Of a DNA stretch of 64,000 nt, positions 33,854 through 43,015 are shown one piece after another; within the stretch, counting starts at the first letter, position 1; each line of letters starts with the position of its first letter. The position numbers and the translations under genes are program-made. The notes under the pieces were generated by a model. That model was not told the DNA's origin, ran no database searches, and saw nothing but the letters and a program-made list of their open reading frames with translations. Origin of the DNA: Paucisalibacillus algeriensis. GTDB lineage: Bacteria; Bacillota; Bacilli; Bacillales; Amphibacillaceae. The stretch is from positions 1 through 64,000 of the forward strand of contig NZ_CBYO010000007.1 of the NCBI RefSeq assembly GCF_000577245.1. The letters run 5' to 3'.

Positions 33854-34741
33854 ATGTCAAATTGGTTGAAGCGCCTGTCACTAATCGTTTCCATTTTCTT
33901 GATACTAATCGTTGTCGGTTGTAGTTCATCGATCAATATGCCTTTATCTAAGGAAGAAGCTAGTCAGTTAGCATCATCCCAAGAAGAAGGGGCTAATCTC
34001 TCAACAGCTTTAGAACAAGAAGAGGCACCATTAGCTGACGATACAACCCCTTCAAAAAAGAATGATAATCTCATAGAGTCTGAAGTAATGGCAGATGACG
34101 CTTCAAATAAAGATGCAGAGGAAAGTAACACCTCTATGAAGCAGCACAATGAACCTTCTAATAATAAGGCAGAAACAAAGTCAAAGAAGGAAACAACGAA
34201 AGAGCAGCAAGCAGAGTCAACTAACGAAGCAAAAAGTTCTGAGAAGAAAACAGATAAAAACACATCCACAAAGAAGGAAAATAAACAAGATAACACCAAA
34301 AAAGAAAGCAATACTTCTTCTGAGAATAATAAAAGTGAGTCAGAACCAAATAACACAGAGACTGAATCAAATCCATTAAATACCATCGTTTACTCCATTG
34401 TCATATCGGAGTCAACCAATGAAATCCCGCTACCACCGACCGAGATGGAAATAGAAGAAGGCGATACGGTATTACAAGCATTAATCAACATCACAAAAGA
34501 AAAACGTATTCAAATGGATTACCGTGGTGGCCAAGGGGCGACAGCATATGTAGAAGGTATTGCCAATGTCTATGAGTTTGACCGTGGACAAGGTAGTGGC
34601 TGGATGTATCGGGTGAATGGAATTTTTCCAGACCGCGGGGCAGGTGTCGTGCCTCTATTACCAGGGGACCGCGTCGAATGGCTGTATACAACCAATTTAG
34701 GTGTAGATTTAGGAGCAGACCTAAAGCCTTTTCGTAGATAA
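33854..34741 (+). CDS. DUF4430 lipoprotein with long hydrophilic spacer
   Basis: The 295-residue lipoprotein has a signal with lipobox VVGC (Cys23), a low-complexity linker rich in K, E, S, N and T (about 35-170), and one C-terminal DUF4430 domain. That domain (about 175-293) is very similar to the one in the preceding protein: EIEEGDTVLQALINITKE, FDRGQGSGWMYRVNG and PGDRVEWLYTTNLG are shared almost word for word. Fourteen bases separate the genes. The linker could span the wall so that this domain passes cobalamin from the wall-anchored protein to the ECF transporter; this is inference. An alternative is an inhibitor or gelsolin-like role. Confidence 0.8.
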   Translation: MSNWLKRLSLIVSIFLILIVVGCSSSINMPLSKEEASQLASSQEEGANLSTALEQEEAPLADDTTPSKKNDNLIESEVMADDASNKDAEESNTSMKQHNEPSNNKAETKSKKETTKEQQAESTNEAKSSEKKTDKNTSTKKENKQDNTKKESNTSSENNKSESEPNNTETESNPLNTIVYSIVISESTNEIPLPPTEMEIEEGDTVLQALINITKEKRIQMDYRGGQGATAYVEGIANVYEFDRGQGSGWMYRVNGIFPDRGAGVVPLLPGDRVEWLYTTNLGVDLGADLKPFRR

Positions 34742-34834
34742 TAAGATTTTTAGGCGTATTGGACATAATAGAGAGCTGATGAAGTCGAGCTGGCTTGAGT
34801 AAAAGTAACTTGGGCTAAAGTGAAAACCGCTGGG

Positions 34835-34866
34835 AAAACTGACGGAGTGGCGCTAGTTTTTTCCCC
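34835..34866 (+). terminator. Intercistronic hairpin before ecfT
   Basis: AAAACTGACG pairs with CGCTAGTTTT except for a 2-base internal loop, followed by TTCCCC. It lies between the lipoprotein gene and the ECF genes and may lower transporter expression relative to the surface proteins. Confidence 0.5.
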
Positions 34867-34917
34867 ATCCCCACTCCCTTCTACACCAAATTGCCTACTT
34901 AATAGCTTCCTAGAAAG

Positions 34918-35802
34918 ATGGTGATGTTAGTGGAAAATGGATTTCGTAGCTTCCATCCTTATGTACAGATTTGCTATTACCTATTTATTGGTTCTTTACT
35001 CATGTATTTTAATCATCCAATATTTTTAACTACTGCTCTTATATTACTAATCTTTGTCAACCTATCACATGATAGTGGGAAAGCATTAAAGAAATGGATT
35101 GTAATACTAATCCTTATGAGTTTGATTATCATCCTATTAAATCCTTTCTTAGTTTCGCGGGGAACAACTATATTGTTCTATTTTCGTGGTAAACAAGTAA
35201 CACTCGAAGCAATCATCTACGGAATAACAATGGCGCTGTTTATCGTAAACATTCTCATGATGTTTGTTTCCTTTAATGTAATATTAAATGGTAACCGATT
35301 TTTATACATATTTTCAAAGTTTCTTCCCCGTACAGCATTTTTAATCATGATGTCCATTCGCTTTGTACCTCTGTTTAAAAGAAGGTTAGACGAAATTAGC
35401 GATGTCCATCACATACGGGGAATGAGTATGGCGGTAGGAAGCATTAAAAATAGGATGAAAAATGGCATGTTACGATTGCAAATAGTCTTAACATGGTCGT
35501 TAGAGGAAGCAGTCCATACTGCCGATTCCATGAAGGCAAGAGGATATGGCTTAGGAAAGAAAACATCCTATATTCCATACTACATGAAAAAACAAGATTG
35601 GGCCTGGCTTGTGACATTATGCCTCCTCTTTGCCCTTTGTATTGCTGGCGGTACATTAGGCTATGGAAAATTAATCATCTATCCGAAGCTCGGTACTCTG
35701 CATTTCTTTTTGATCGATTGGATCGTATTCGGATGTATGATGATACTATTTTCATTCCCGTTATGGGTAGAAGGGAGAGAAAGATTAAGATGGAAATTTT
35801 GA
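34918..35802 (+). CDS. ECF transporter transmembrane component (EcfT), B12 operon
   Basis: The 294-residue membrane protein belongs to the EcfT (CbiQ) family. It has N-terminal helices, the coupling region RFVPLFKRRLDEISDVHHIRG, and the second motif in AVHTADSMKARGYGLGKK. It scaffolds the S component and ATPases. The start is uncertain: ATG 34918, ATG 34924 or GTG 34930 all have weak sites. It overlaps the ATPase gene by 13 bases, in the operon under the cobalamin riboswitch. Confidence 0.85.
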   Translation: MVMLVENGFRSFHPYVQICYYLFIGSLLMYFNHPIFLTTALILLIFVNLSHDSGKALKKWIVILILMSLIIILLNPFLVSRGTTILFYFRGKQVTLEAIIYGITMALFIVNILMMFVSFNVILNGNRFLYIFSKFLPRTAFLIMMSIRFVPLFKRRLDEISDVHHIRGMSMAVGSIKNRMKNGMLRLQIVLTWSLEEAVHTADSMKARGYGLGKKTSYIPYYMKKQDWAWLVTLCLLFALCIAGGTLGYGKLIIYPKLGTLHFFLIDWIVFGCMMILFSFPLWVEGRERLRWKF

Positions 35803-37475
35803 AGATAAAAGACTTGTCATTTCAATATCCCGACACAAAAGAGTATGCACTTCATCAATTATCCATTTCGATCCATAGCGGGGAGTTTGTAGTCATCTGT
35901 GGGCCAAGTGGCTGTGGTAAATCCACATTACTCCGATTGATAAAAAAAGAGCTCTCCCCCTTTGGCGAACTATCTGGCGACATCATGTATGCAGGAAAGT
36001 CTCTTCATGATTGGGAGGAGCGCCTATTAATAGAAGATATTGGCTTCGTCTTTCAAGACCCGGAAAACCAAATAATCATGGAAGATGTATTACAGGAAAT
36101 TGTTTTCGGGCTCGAAAATCTGGGATATTCCAATTTAGAAATGAGAAAGCGTGTTGCTGAGCTTGTACATACATTTGGGTATGAACAATTATTGCAGAAG
36201 AAGGTTTCCGAATTATCTGGTGGGCAAAAACAAATTCTTAACTTGCTCTCCGTTCTATTATTAAAACCAAAAGTTCTTTTACTGGATGAACCAACATCCC
36301 AACTGGATCCCATCGCTGCAAAGGACTTACTACTAATTTTAGAACGAATAAATAAAGAACTGGGCATTACTATTTTACTGGTAGAGCATCGCTTGGAAGA
36401 ATTATTTGATTTAGCAGACCGTGTCATCATGATGGATGAAGGTATGATTGCCTATCATGGTGAACCGAGAGAAGTAATACACGCTATTCACAAACAAGCA
36501 GATCAACGTTTCCAAATATATCTACCATCTGTTTCACGCCTGTATTTAGATACTGAGGATTCAGTCTTCATGGAAAAAATCCCACTGAATGTGAAGCAAT
36601 GTAAAACATGGATTTCAACCATACTGTTCCATCAAACTACCTATGATACCGCTCCAGAACAGAGTGAGACAAATGATGTACCTCCCGTCATGGAGCTAAA
36701 GGATATATATTTCCAATTTGCTAAAGATTTACCAATGATACTCCGAGACCTTAGCATAACGATTCATAAGGGTGATTTTTATGCTATTGTTGGTGGAAAT
36801 GGTTCAGGAAAGACCACTTTATTAAAGATCTGCTTACATTTATTGAAGCCTCAACGTGGCAAGGTTACCGTTTTCGGGCAAACGTATCACAAGAAAAAAG
36901 CAGTCGAACACCATAAAAAAGTTAGTTATGTACCACAGAATCCCGTTACTTTTTTCATTCACGATTCTATTGAGAAAGAAATGCTTCATATTGCAAAGGA
37001 GCAAGAGTGTAGTGAAGTAGAAGCCAAAATAACGGAGCGATTACAACAGTTAGGAATTGAACATATCAGAAAAAGACATCCCTATGACTGTTCAGGTGGA
37101 GAACTTCAAAAAGCTGCCCTCGCCTGTATGTTAATGGAAGACCCAGAGATTATACTAATTGATGAACCAACAAAAGGACTTGATCCAGTTTCTAAATATC
37201 AGTTGGCAGCCATTCTCAAACGATTGCACCAAGAAGGGATTACCATTGTCATGGTGACACATGATTTAGAGTTTGCTGCTCACCATGCAACGAAATGTGC
37301 GATGATGTTTAATGGTCAAATTACCGCAGAAGCAACACCAGAAAAACTATTTAAAGGAAATTACTTTTATACCACTACGATGAATCGTGTGACGCAAAAC
37401 AGTCAATATCCGGAAGTGCTAACCTTGGAGGAGGCAAAATCTTTATGGAAAAAAACAGAGCAATTCTCTTCCTAA
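35790..37475 (+). CDS. ECF transporter duplicated ATPase, B12 operon
   Basis: The 561-residue protein fuses two ABC ATPases. Domain 1 has Walker A GPSGCGKST (near 40) and signature LSGGQKQILNLL; domain 2 starts near 305 with GGNGSGKTT and signature CSGGELQKAALACM, with LIDEPTKGLDPVS as Walker B. I chose the ATG at 35790 (MEILKIKDLSFQYPD) because earlier in-frame sequence lies inside the ecfT gene and is not family-like. It overlaps the S-component gene by 31 bases. Confidence 0.9.
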   Translation: MEILKIKDLSFQYPDTKEYALHQLSISIHSGEFVVICGPSGCGKSTLLRLIKKELSPFGELSGDIMYAGKSLHDWEERLLIEDIGFVFQDPENQIIMEDVLQEIVFGLENLGYSNLEMRKRVAELVHTFGYEQLLQKKVSELSGGQKQILNLLSVLLLKPKVLLLDEPTSQLDPIAAKDLLLILERINKELGITILLVEHRLEELFDLADRVIMMDEGMIAYHGEPREVIHAIHKQADQRFQIYLPSVSRLYLDTEDSVFMEKIPLNVKQCKTWISTILFHQTTYDTAPEQSETNDVPPVMELKDIYFQFAKDLPMILRDLSITIHKGDFYAIVGGNGSGKTTLLKICLHLLKPQRGKVTVFGQTYHKKKAVEHHKKVSYVPQNPVTFFIHDSIEKEMLHIAKEQECSEVEAKITERLQQLGIEHIRKRHPYDCSGGELQKAALACMLMEDPEIILIDEPTKGLDPVSKYQLAAILKRLHQEGITIVMVTHDLEFAAHHATKCAMMFNGQITAEATPEKLFKGNYFYTTTMNRVTQNSQYPEVLTLEEAKSLWKKTEQFSS

Positions 37476-38152
37476 CGGTTATTGTTTTATTTATACTATT
37501 GTTGTTTTCATTTATCCTATTTCCACTTCAACATTATCTAGTATTAAGCGTGGCCATCATAGGCATGATATCATTACTTTTCTTTAAACGCTTTGAAAGG
37601 AAGAAAGTAAAAGCAAGAGAAATCGTGATACTAGCAATGCTTGCAGCCATTGCAGCGATTGCTCGTGTGCCTTTTGCAGGTTTACCAAGTATCCAACCAA
37701 CCTCTTTTGTTATCATAACAGTTGGCCTAGTCTTCGGAGCAGAATCAGGTTTCCTAGTTGGAGCTGTTGCAGCGATTGTTTCCAATATATTCTTAGGCCA
37801 AGGCCCCTGGACACCATGGCAAATGTTTGCCTGGGGAACCATGGGACTCAGTGCAGGATTATTGCGACCATTACTAGGAAAAATCTGGATCCAGTGTATT
37901 TTCGGTTTTGTCTGGGGATTTCTCTTCGGATGGATCATGAATCTATGGATCATCGTTAGTAACATGGAGAATTTTTCATGGGAAGTCTTCATTGGCGTTT
38001 ATGCCTCAAGCTTCTCCCACGACCTATCACACGCAATTTGCAACGTCATCTTCATCGCACTTTTTAGTAAACGTTGGGTAAAGATACTTGATCGATTTAA
38101 AAGGAAGTATGGTTTGTTAGGAGGGTCAGTCGGGGACGAAGGGTCAGTCTAA
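37445..38152 (+). CDS. ECF transporter S component, probable cobalamin (CbrT-like)
   Basis: The 235-residue membrane protein has an ECF-S core: KAREIVILAMLAAIAAIARVP, PTSFVIITVGLVFGAESGFLVGAV, and QGPWTPWQMFAWGTMGLSAGLL. A GGAGGAGG site precedes the ATG. Riboswitch control and the transcobalamin-like neighbours make B12 the likely ligand. The last ten residues (GGSVGDEGSV) and the stop codon are encoded by a GGGACA/GGGTCAG repeat, so the native C-terminus has been replaced or extended by repeat insertion. Confidence 0.85.
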   Translation: MEKNRAILFLTVIVLFILLLFSFILFPLQHYLVLSVAIIGMISLLFFKRFERKKVKAREIVILAMLAAIAAIARVPFAGLPSIQPTSFVIITVGLVFGAESGFLVGAVAAIVSNIFLGQGPWTPWQMFAWGTMGLSAGLLRPLLGKIWIQCIFGFVWGFLFGWIMNLWIIVSNMENFSWEVFIGVYASSFSHDLSHAICNVIFIALFSKRWVKILDRFKRKYGLLGGSVGDEGSV

Positions 38153-38192
38153 CCGTCCCACTTCCTACGTCTGTGGGACAGTTAGACTGACA
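38133..38192. repeat. GGGAC repeat pair at the 3' end of the ECF S gene
   Basis: A 27-bp unit (38133-38159, GGGACGAAGGGTCAGTC to CCGTCCC) is followed by an inverted, degraded partner starting GGGACAGTTAGACTGAC (38175). Together they form a stem of about 16 bp (GGTCAGTCTAAC... against GTTAGACTGAC). The ECF S-component stop codon lies inside the first unit. Confidence 0.8.
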
Positions 38193-38295
38193 TGGTAAAT
38201 CAAAAAACCAATATTAGTAACATAGTATCTCACTGGAACGAGGTACCAGCCCTTGAGGTACATACTAGGCTACTTAACTGAGAGGATGAAAGTCT

Positions 38296-39423
38296 ATGAA
38301 CTACGATGTTATCATTATTGGGGCTGGATCAATGGGGATGGCAGCAGGATATTATTTATCCAAAAAAAATAAGCAAGTCTTATTAATAGACGCCTATGAT
38401 CCTCCCCATTCAGAAGGATCCCATCATGGAGAAACACGAATTATTCGTCATGCATATGGAGAAGGAGAAAACTATGTGCCCATGGCCTTACGTGCACAAG
38501 AGCTATGGTTAGAATTAGAGCAAGAAGCGAATAAAACGTTATTCCACCAAACTGGTGTACTAAACATTGGGACAGAGGACTCTCCTTTTATACAAAATGT
38601 CATAAAAAGTGCTGAAAAACACGCTCTTGCTATTGAACAATTATCAGCCGAAGAAATAAATGAACGTTGGAACGGATATGACTTACCCAATGACTTAATA
38701 GGGTGTTTTGAGCCAAATTCTGGTGTTCTTATGAGTGAAGCATGTATCCAGGCATTTCGCGACCTCGCACTTCAAAATGGTTCAACACTATTAACACATA
38801 CGAAAGTAAAAAACATGACAATTCATCAAGGTGAAGTTATTGTTACGACAGACTCACAAACGATACAAGGCAAAGAACTAATCATAACTGCAGGGAAAGG
38901 TACCAACAACATCCTTTCTTTACTCGGAGTAGAACTCCCATTACAACCTACTCGTAAGACTTTTTCATGGTTTCATTCGGATGAAGATATATACAATAAA
39001 AATGCATTTCCAGCTTGGTCTTACGATGTAAATGATCGTATATATTATGGATTTCCAAGTATAGACGGGGCTGGGGTAAAAGTAGGAAGGCATGATGGCG
39101 GCCACCCAACCTCACCCGAGGAAAAACTAAGGGTATTTGGTACATATCCTGAAGACTCACAAGATGTTGCACATATAACAAAAAAAATTATGTCTAGTGA
39201 AATGCCACTAAAAGAAGGTAAAGTATGCACCTACACCAATTCTCCTGATGGTAATTTTATCATTGACAAACTAAAAGAATTTCCTAACGTTACCGTAGCT
39301 TGCGGATTCTCAGGTCATGGATTTAAATTTAGTACAGTTGTAGGAGAAATATTAAGCCAAATGATAATAGATAGAAAGAGTAAATTGGATATAAAACAAT
39401 TCAGAGTGGATAGATTTAGATAG
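38296..39423 (+). CDS. Monomeric sarcosine oxidase/N-methyl amino acid oxidase-like flavoprotein
   Basis: The 375-residue FAD enzyme has the dinucleotide motif DVIIIGAGSMGMAAGYYLS and the MSOX-family block GSHHGETRIIRHAYGEGENYVPMA. The cysteine expected to bind FAD covalently lies in GKVCTYTNSPDGNFIID, and the C-terminal block is CGFSGHGFKFSTVVGE. It would oxidise a secondary amine such as sarcosine or N-methyltryptophan to an aldehyde/amine and H2O2. It stands alone and a GGGACA repeat begins at its stop codon. Confidence 0.87.
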   Translation: MNYDVIIIGAGSMGMAAGYYLSKKNKQVLLIDAYDPPHSEGSHHGETRIIRHAYGEGENYVPMALRAQELWLELEQEANKTLFHQTGVLNIGTEDSPFIQNVIKSAEKHALAIEQLSAEEINERWNGYDLPNDLIGCFEPNSGVLMSEACIQAFRDLALQNGSTLLTHTKVKNMTIHQGEVIVTTDSQTIQGKELIITAGKGTNNILSLLGVELPLQPTRKTFSWFHSDEDIYNKNAFPAWSYDVNDRIYYGFPSIDGAGVKVGRHDGGHPTSPEEKLRVFGTYPEDSQDVAHITKKIMSSEMPLKEGKVCTYTNSPDGNFIIDKLKEFPNVTVACGFSGHGFKFSTVVGEILSQMIIDRKSKLDIKQFRVDRFR

Positions 39424-39449
39424 GAACAAGGGGTCAGAAACCTTGTCCC
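39423..39449. repeat. 27-bp GGGACA-type repeat
   Basis: The unit starts GGAACAAGGGGTCAGA and ends TTGTCCC; its first G is the last base of the preceding gene's TAG stop. Confidence 0.78.
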
Positions 39450-39705
39450 CTCCCCCTGTTCCGCAATTTAAATATAATGTTGAAATAAGGTATCAAGAGA
39501 TGATTTTTTTGTCCCTTTTATTTATCCTTCTTCGATTATATATATAGATAAAGTAAAAATAGAAACAGATAGAGATTAGGTTCTAGCTCCTTCGAAAAAT
39601 ACACCATGTATCAAGTGATAGGCATCAAAACCCCAGTCCCCTCAAAATCAAATTAAAAATAAATTCCTTTTAATTATTAATTTTAAAAATAATTTTTAAA
39701 ATCCT

Positions 39706-39754
39706 TGCTATAATATTCCGAACCTATTAAAATAATACCTAGAAAGCGGTTACA
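39706..39754 (+). promoter_or_regulatory. Extended -10 promoter and cre site before the sugar ABC operon
   Basis: TGCTATAAT (39706-39714) is an extended -10. AGAAAGCGGTTACA (39741-39754), about 20 bases past the start point, matches the CcpA cre consensus at 13 of 14 positions, so catabolite repression is expected. The rest of the 39450-39806 gap is AT-rich with no gene. Confidence 0.65.
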
Positions 39755-39806
39755 ATTTAATGCACCTGCTTTCATAAGAGCACTATAAAAAAGGGGAGGA
39801 ATTATA

Positions 39807-41126
39807 ATGAAGAAAAGGAAGCTCACTTTAGCCTTGGGTACTGGTTTAATAGCTTTGGGCTTAGCTGCTTGTGGTGATGAGGACGAGGGCACTTCAAAAT
39901 CCGGAGAATCAGGAGAGCTTTCAGGAGAAGTAACCATGTGGACAGCTTCACTTTCCGGTGAACCATTTGATAGTTACTTTGCAGATCTTGAGGCTGAATT
40001 TGAGGAAATGCATCCTGATGTAGATGTTATTATTGAAGACATTCCTCAAAATGAAATACAACAAAAAGTTCTTACTTCACTTACTGGTGACGATGTTCCA
40101 GATGTAGTTAACCTAGCTCCTCGTTACATGATCAATATTGCAGAGCAAGGTGGTTTACTTGATTTAAATGATCTAGTTAGTGACGATGTCAAAAATTCAT
40201 TCTTAGAAGGTCCATTTCAAGCAGGACATTACGATGATGGATTATATGCACTTCCATGGTACTTAACAACTACTGTTGCCTGGTATAACAGTAACCACTT
40301 TGAACAAGCGGGTATCACCGAAACACCTACTAACACACAGGAAGTGTATGATACTGCAAAAGCAATCACAGATTCAACAGGAAAGCCATCCTTCTATCAA
40401 ATCATAAATGCAGGTGACACTGTCATCCAAAAAATGATTACGCTTGCAAATGGTGAATCAATTGTCGAAGAAGGTAAAACCGTTTTAGCTAATAATGAGG
40501 ATATCTTAGAATTCTTTACACTAACCCAAAAAATGTATGAAGAAGGTATCATGCCACAAGAAAACGCGGAAGGTTCTTTCTCTACAGCCCAAGAACTATT
40601 TATGGCTGAAAACCTATCACTTGTGGAAACAGGCGTAACTTTCTTAGGTCCAATTGAATCAGGTTCACCTGATGTATACGCTGCATCAAAAGCTGCACAG
40701 CCGTTAAATGATCCAAATGCACCGATGAATGTAGCTGTCATGAACTTCTCTATTCCATCAAAATCAGATAATCCAGATGCAGCAGTTGCTTTAGCTGAAT
40801 TTGTTACAAATGCAGAAAACCAATTAGAATTCGCAAAAGTAGCAGGAACTGTACTTCCTTCTACAACTGAATCACTTGAAGATGATTATTTCACCAATCC
40901 TGGTGATTCTCCAAAAGCACTCGGAATGTTAGAAGCTGCAAAATCACTTGAACGTTCAAAAGAACTGATTCCAGCACTTGAGAATGTTTCTGAACTTCAT
41001 GAAATTGTGAAGAATGCATACGTGAAAAACCTACAAGGGGACCTTACTCCTGAAGAGGCCCTACAAGAAATCACGGATAAATGGGATGCATCTTTTGAAG
41101 AAGCAGGTCTAACACCAACATTCTAA
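39807..41126 (+). CDS. Sugar ABC transporter substrate-binding lipoprotein
   Basis: The 439-residue protein has a signal with lipobox LAAC (Cys22) and is a family-1 extracellular solute-binding protein: VTMWTASLSGEPF, DVVNLAPRYMINIAEQGGLLDL, YALPWYLTTTVAWYN. It captures a sugar or oligosaccharide at the outer membrane face. It heads the operon after a cre-controlled promoter; a strong hairpin separates it from the permeases, as expected for a binding protein needed in excess. No ATPase gene is present in the operon; a shared MsmX-type ATPase elsewhere probably serves it. Confidence 0.9.
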   Translation: MKKRKLTLALGTGLIALGLAACGDEDEGTSKSGESGELSGEVTMWTASLSGEPFDSYFADLEAEFEEMHPDVDVIIEDIPQNEIQQKVLTSLTGDDVPDVVNLAPRYMINIAEQGGLLDLNDLVSDDVKNSFLEGPFQAGHYDDGLYALPWYLTTTVAWYNSNHFEQAGITETPTNTQEVYDTAKAITDSTGKPSFYQIINAGDTVIQKMITLANGESIVEEGKTVLANNEDILEFFTLTQKMYEEGIMPQENAEGSFSTAQELFMAENLSLVETGVTFLGPIESGSPDVYAASKAAQPLNDPNAPMNVAVMNFSIPSKSDNPDAAVALAEFVTNAENQLEFAKVAGTVLPSTTESLEDDYFTNPGDSPKALGMLEAAKSLERSKELIPALENVSELHEIVKNAYVKNLQGDLTPEEALQEITDKWDASFEEAGLTPTF

Positions 41127-41137
41127 TAAAAAACCTT

Positions 41138-41164
41138 AGAGACTAGCATTTTTTGCTAGTCTCT
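41138..41164 (+). terminator. Intercistronic hairpin after the binding-protein gene
   Basis: A perfect 11-bp stem AGAGACTAGCA/TGCTAGTCTCT has a TTTTT loop. There is no T-run after it, so it is more likely a stabilising or partial-termination hairpin than a full terminator. Confidence 0.7.
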
Positions 41165-41184
41165 ATAATTCAGGAGGAATACCA

Positions 41185-42093
41185 ATGAATAGACAGCCAT
41201 TCTCCATTATAAAACGAAAATGGACGAAAAACTTGACTCCCTGGGTATTTTTACTGCCATCCATCTTAATATTAGGGATATTCCTAGTTATCCCTATTGT
41301 GGAAGCATTTCGCTGGAGTTTCTTAGATTATAAAATTATTGCGGACACTAGTGACTTTGTGGGCCTAGCGAATTTCAGGGAGATATTTTCTGATGAAATA
41401 TTTTGGAAAGCTCTAGGTAATACCATTTTATATGTTGTCATTGTACTTCCATTAAATATTCTCTTGCCATTATTCTTAGCCGTTCTTGTTAATCAAAAGA
41501 TTAGGGCAGTTGGGGCCTTTAGAGTTTTATACTATTTACCGGTTATCACACCGATTGTCGTAGGTGCATTAATGTGGAAAATGCTCTATTCCCAAGAAGG
41601 AGCCATTTCTAATATCCTAGTTTCACTTGGAATACTAGATGAATCTATGAACTTCCTTACGAACTCAAGTACTGCAATTGTTGCAGTTGCCTTCATAACC
41701 GTGTGGAAAGGTCTTGGGTATTATATGGTCATGTATCTAGCAAACTTACAGTCTATTTCAAGTCAATTATATGAGTCCGCCAGTATTGATGGCGCAAACG
41801 TCTTTCATAAATTCACAAAAATCACCATGCCAATGATGGTACCTTCGATGACATTGGTATCGGTATTAACGATTATTAATGGATTGAAAGTCTTTGAAGA
41901 GATTGCATTAACAACAAACGGAGGACCTGCAGGAGCCACAACAACACTCGTTATGTATATTTATGATAAATTTATCGATTTAGATGTCTCCATTGCATCA
42001 GCAGCAGGTTTAGTCTTATTAGTATTAGCTATTGTTGGTTCTCTCTTACAAATGAAGCTATCTAGCAAACGTGAAGACGACTTGAAGGCTTAA
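41185..42093 (+). CDS. Sugar ABC transporter permease (MalF-type)
   Basis: The 302-residue protein has six predicted helices, an N-terminal LTPWVFLLPSILILGIFLVIP segment and the EAA coupling loop YESASIDGANVFHKFTKITMP. It forms the membrane channel with the next gene product. Ribosome binding site AGGAGG is 8 bases upstream. Confidence 0.9.
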   Translation: MNRQPFSIIKRKWTKNLTPWVFLLPSILILGIFLVIPIVEAFRWSFLDYKIIADTSDFVGLANFREIFSDEIFWKALGNTILYVVIVLPLNILLPLFLAVLVNQKIRAVGAFRVLYYLPVITPIVVGALMWKMLYSQEGAISNILVSLGILDESMNFLTNSSTAIVAVAFITVWKGLGYYMVMYLANLQSISSQLYESASIDGANVFHKFTKITMPMMVPSMTLVSVLTIINGLKVFEEIALTTNGGPAGATTTLVMYIYDKFIDLDVSIASAAGLVLLVLAIVGSLLQMKLSSKREDDLKA

Positions 42094-42109
42094 AAGGAGC
42101 TGAAAAAAA

Positions 42110-42934
42110 TTGAATTCAAAGACTAAAACACAGAAAATATTGGTATATCTAATGATGATCACTATTTGTGTCATCACAGTTGGACCATTTCTATATACAC
42201 TTTTTATCGCGTTAAAATCTGCAACACAAGGAATTTATGATGGTTTATTACCAACTAATCCAACACTATCAAATTTCATTGATGCATTTCATAAAACTGA
42301 TTTTCTATTGTACTTATGGAATACTGTAATCGTTACAGGCATTGCTGTAGTATTTAACTTATTATTTAGTAGCATGGCTGGCTATGCACTTGCACGAATC
42401 GAATTTAAAGGTAGAAGTATCGTATTAACACTGATAATCGCAACTATGACAGTTCCTTTCCAACTATATATGGCACCACTTTTCCAAATAGCCGGGGAAT
42501 TGGGTCTGCGAAATACCCATGTTGGGTTAGCCATCTTACAAATTTCCACCGCCTTTGGTATATATTTCATGCGCCAAGCATTTTTGAATGTACCAAAGGA
42601 ATTAGAGGAATCTGCATACCTTGACGGTGCAAATCGGTTTGTTGTCTGGTGGAAGGTGGCAATGCCACTCGTTAAACCAACCGTCATTTCACTTGCCATT
42701 TATACCTTCACATTTACATGGGGAGATTATTTATGGCCACTTATCAATACTACAGATAGTAGCATGTATACAATTTCGATTGGTTTAGCACAAATGTCAC
42801 AGAATTTTGATGGTGGTAATATGAAATTAATTAGTGCCGCTTCTATCCTAACAACTATCCCAAGCTTATTAGTATTCATTTGGCTACAAAAATACTTCAT
42901 TTCTGGCCAAACAGATGGTGCTGTAAAGGGGTAA
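42110..42934 (+). CDS. Sugar ABC transporter permease (MalG-type)
   Basis: The 274-residue permease starts at a TTG with AAAGGAG upstream. It has six helices and the EAA loop EESAYLDGANRFVVWWKVAMPLVKP. It pairs with the preceding permease, 16 bases away. Confidence 0.9.
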   Translation: MNSKTKTQKILVYLMMITICVITVGPFLYTLFIALKSATQGIYDGLLPTNPTLSNFIDAFHKTDFLLYLWNTVIVTGIAVVFNLLFSSMAGYALARIEFKGRSIVLTLIIATMTVPFQLYMAPLFQIAGELGLRNTHVGLAILQISTAFGIYFMRQAFLNVPKELEESAYLDGANRFVVWWKVAMPLVKPTVISLAIYTFTFTWGDYLWPLINTTDSSMYTISIGLAQMSQNFDGGNMKLISAASILTTIPSLLVFIWLQKYFISGQTDGAVKG

Positions 42935-43015
42935 TATAGACTGGTAGATAAGTATTTTATACTCCCAGTATGACAAACTAGAAACAAGCGAACTCACTAA
43001 GTAAGGAGATAAACC

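Noticed and set aside
35493-35789. 99-codon N-terminal extension of the B12-operon ATPase
   Set aside because: It is out of frame within the ecfT gene and is not family-like; the ATG at 35790 begins the conserved ABC domain.
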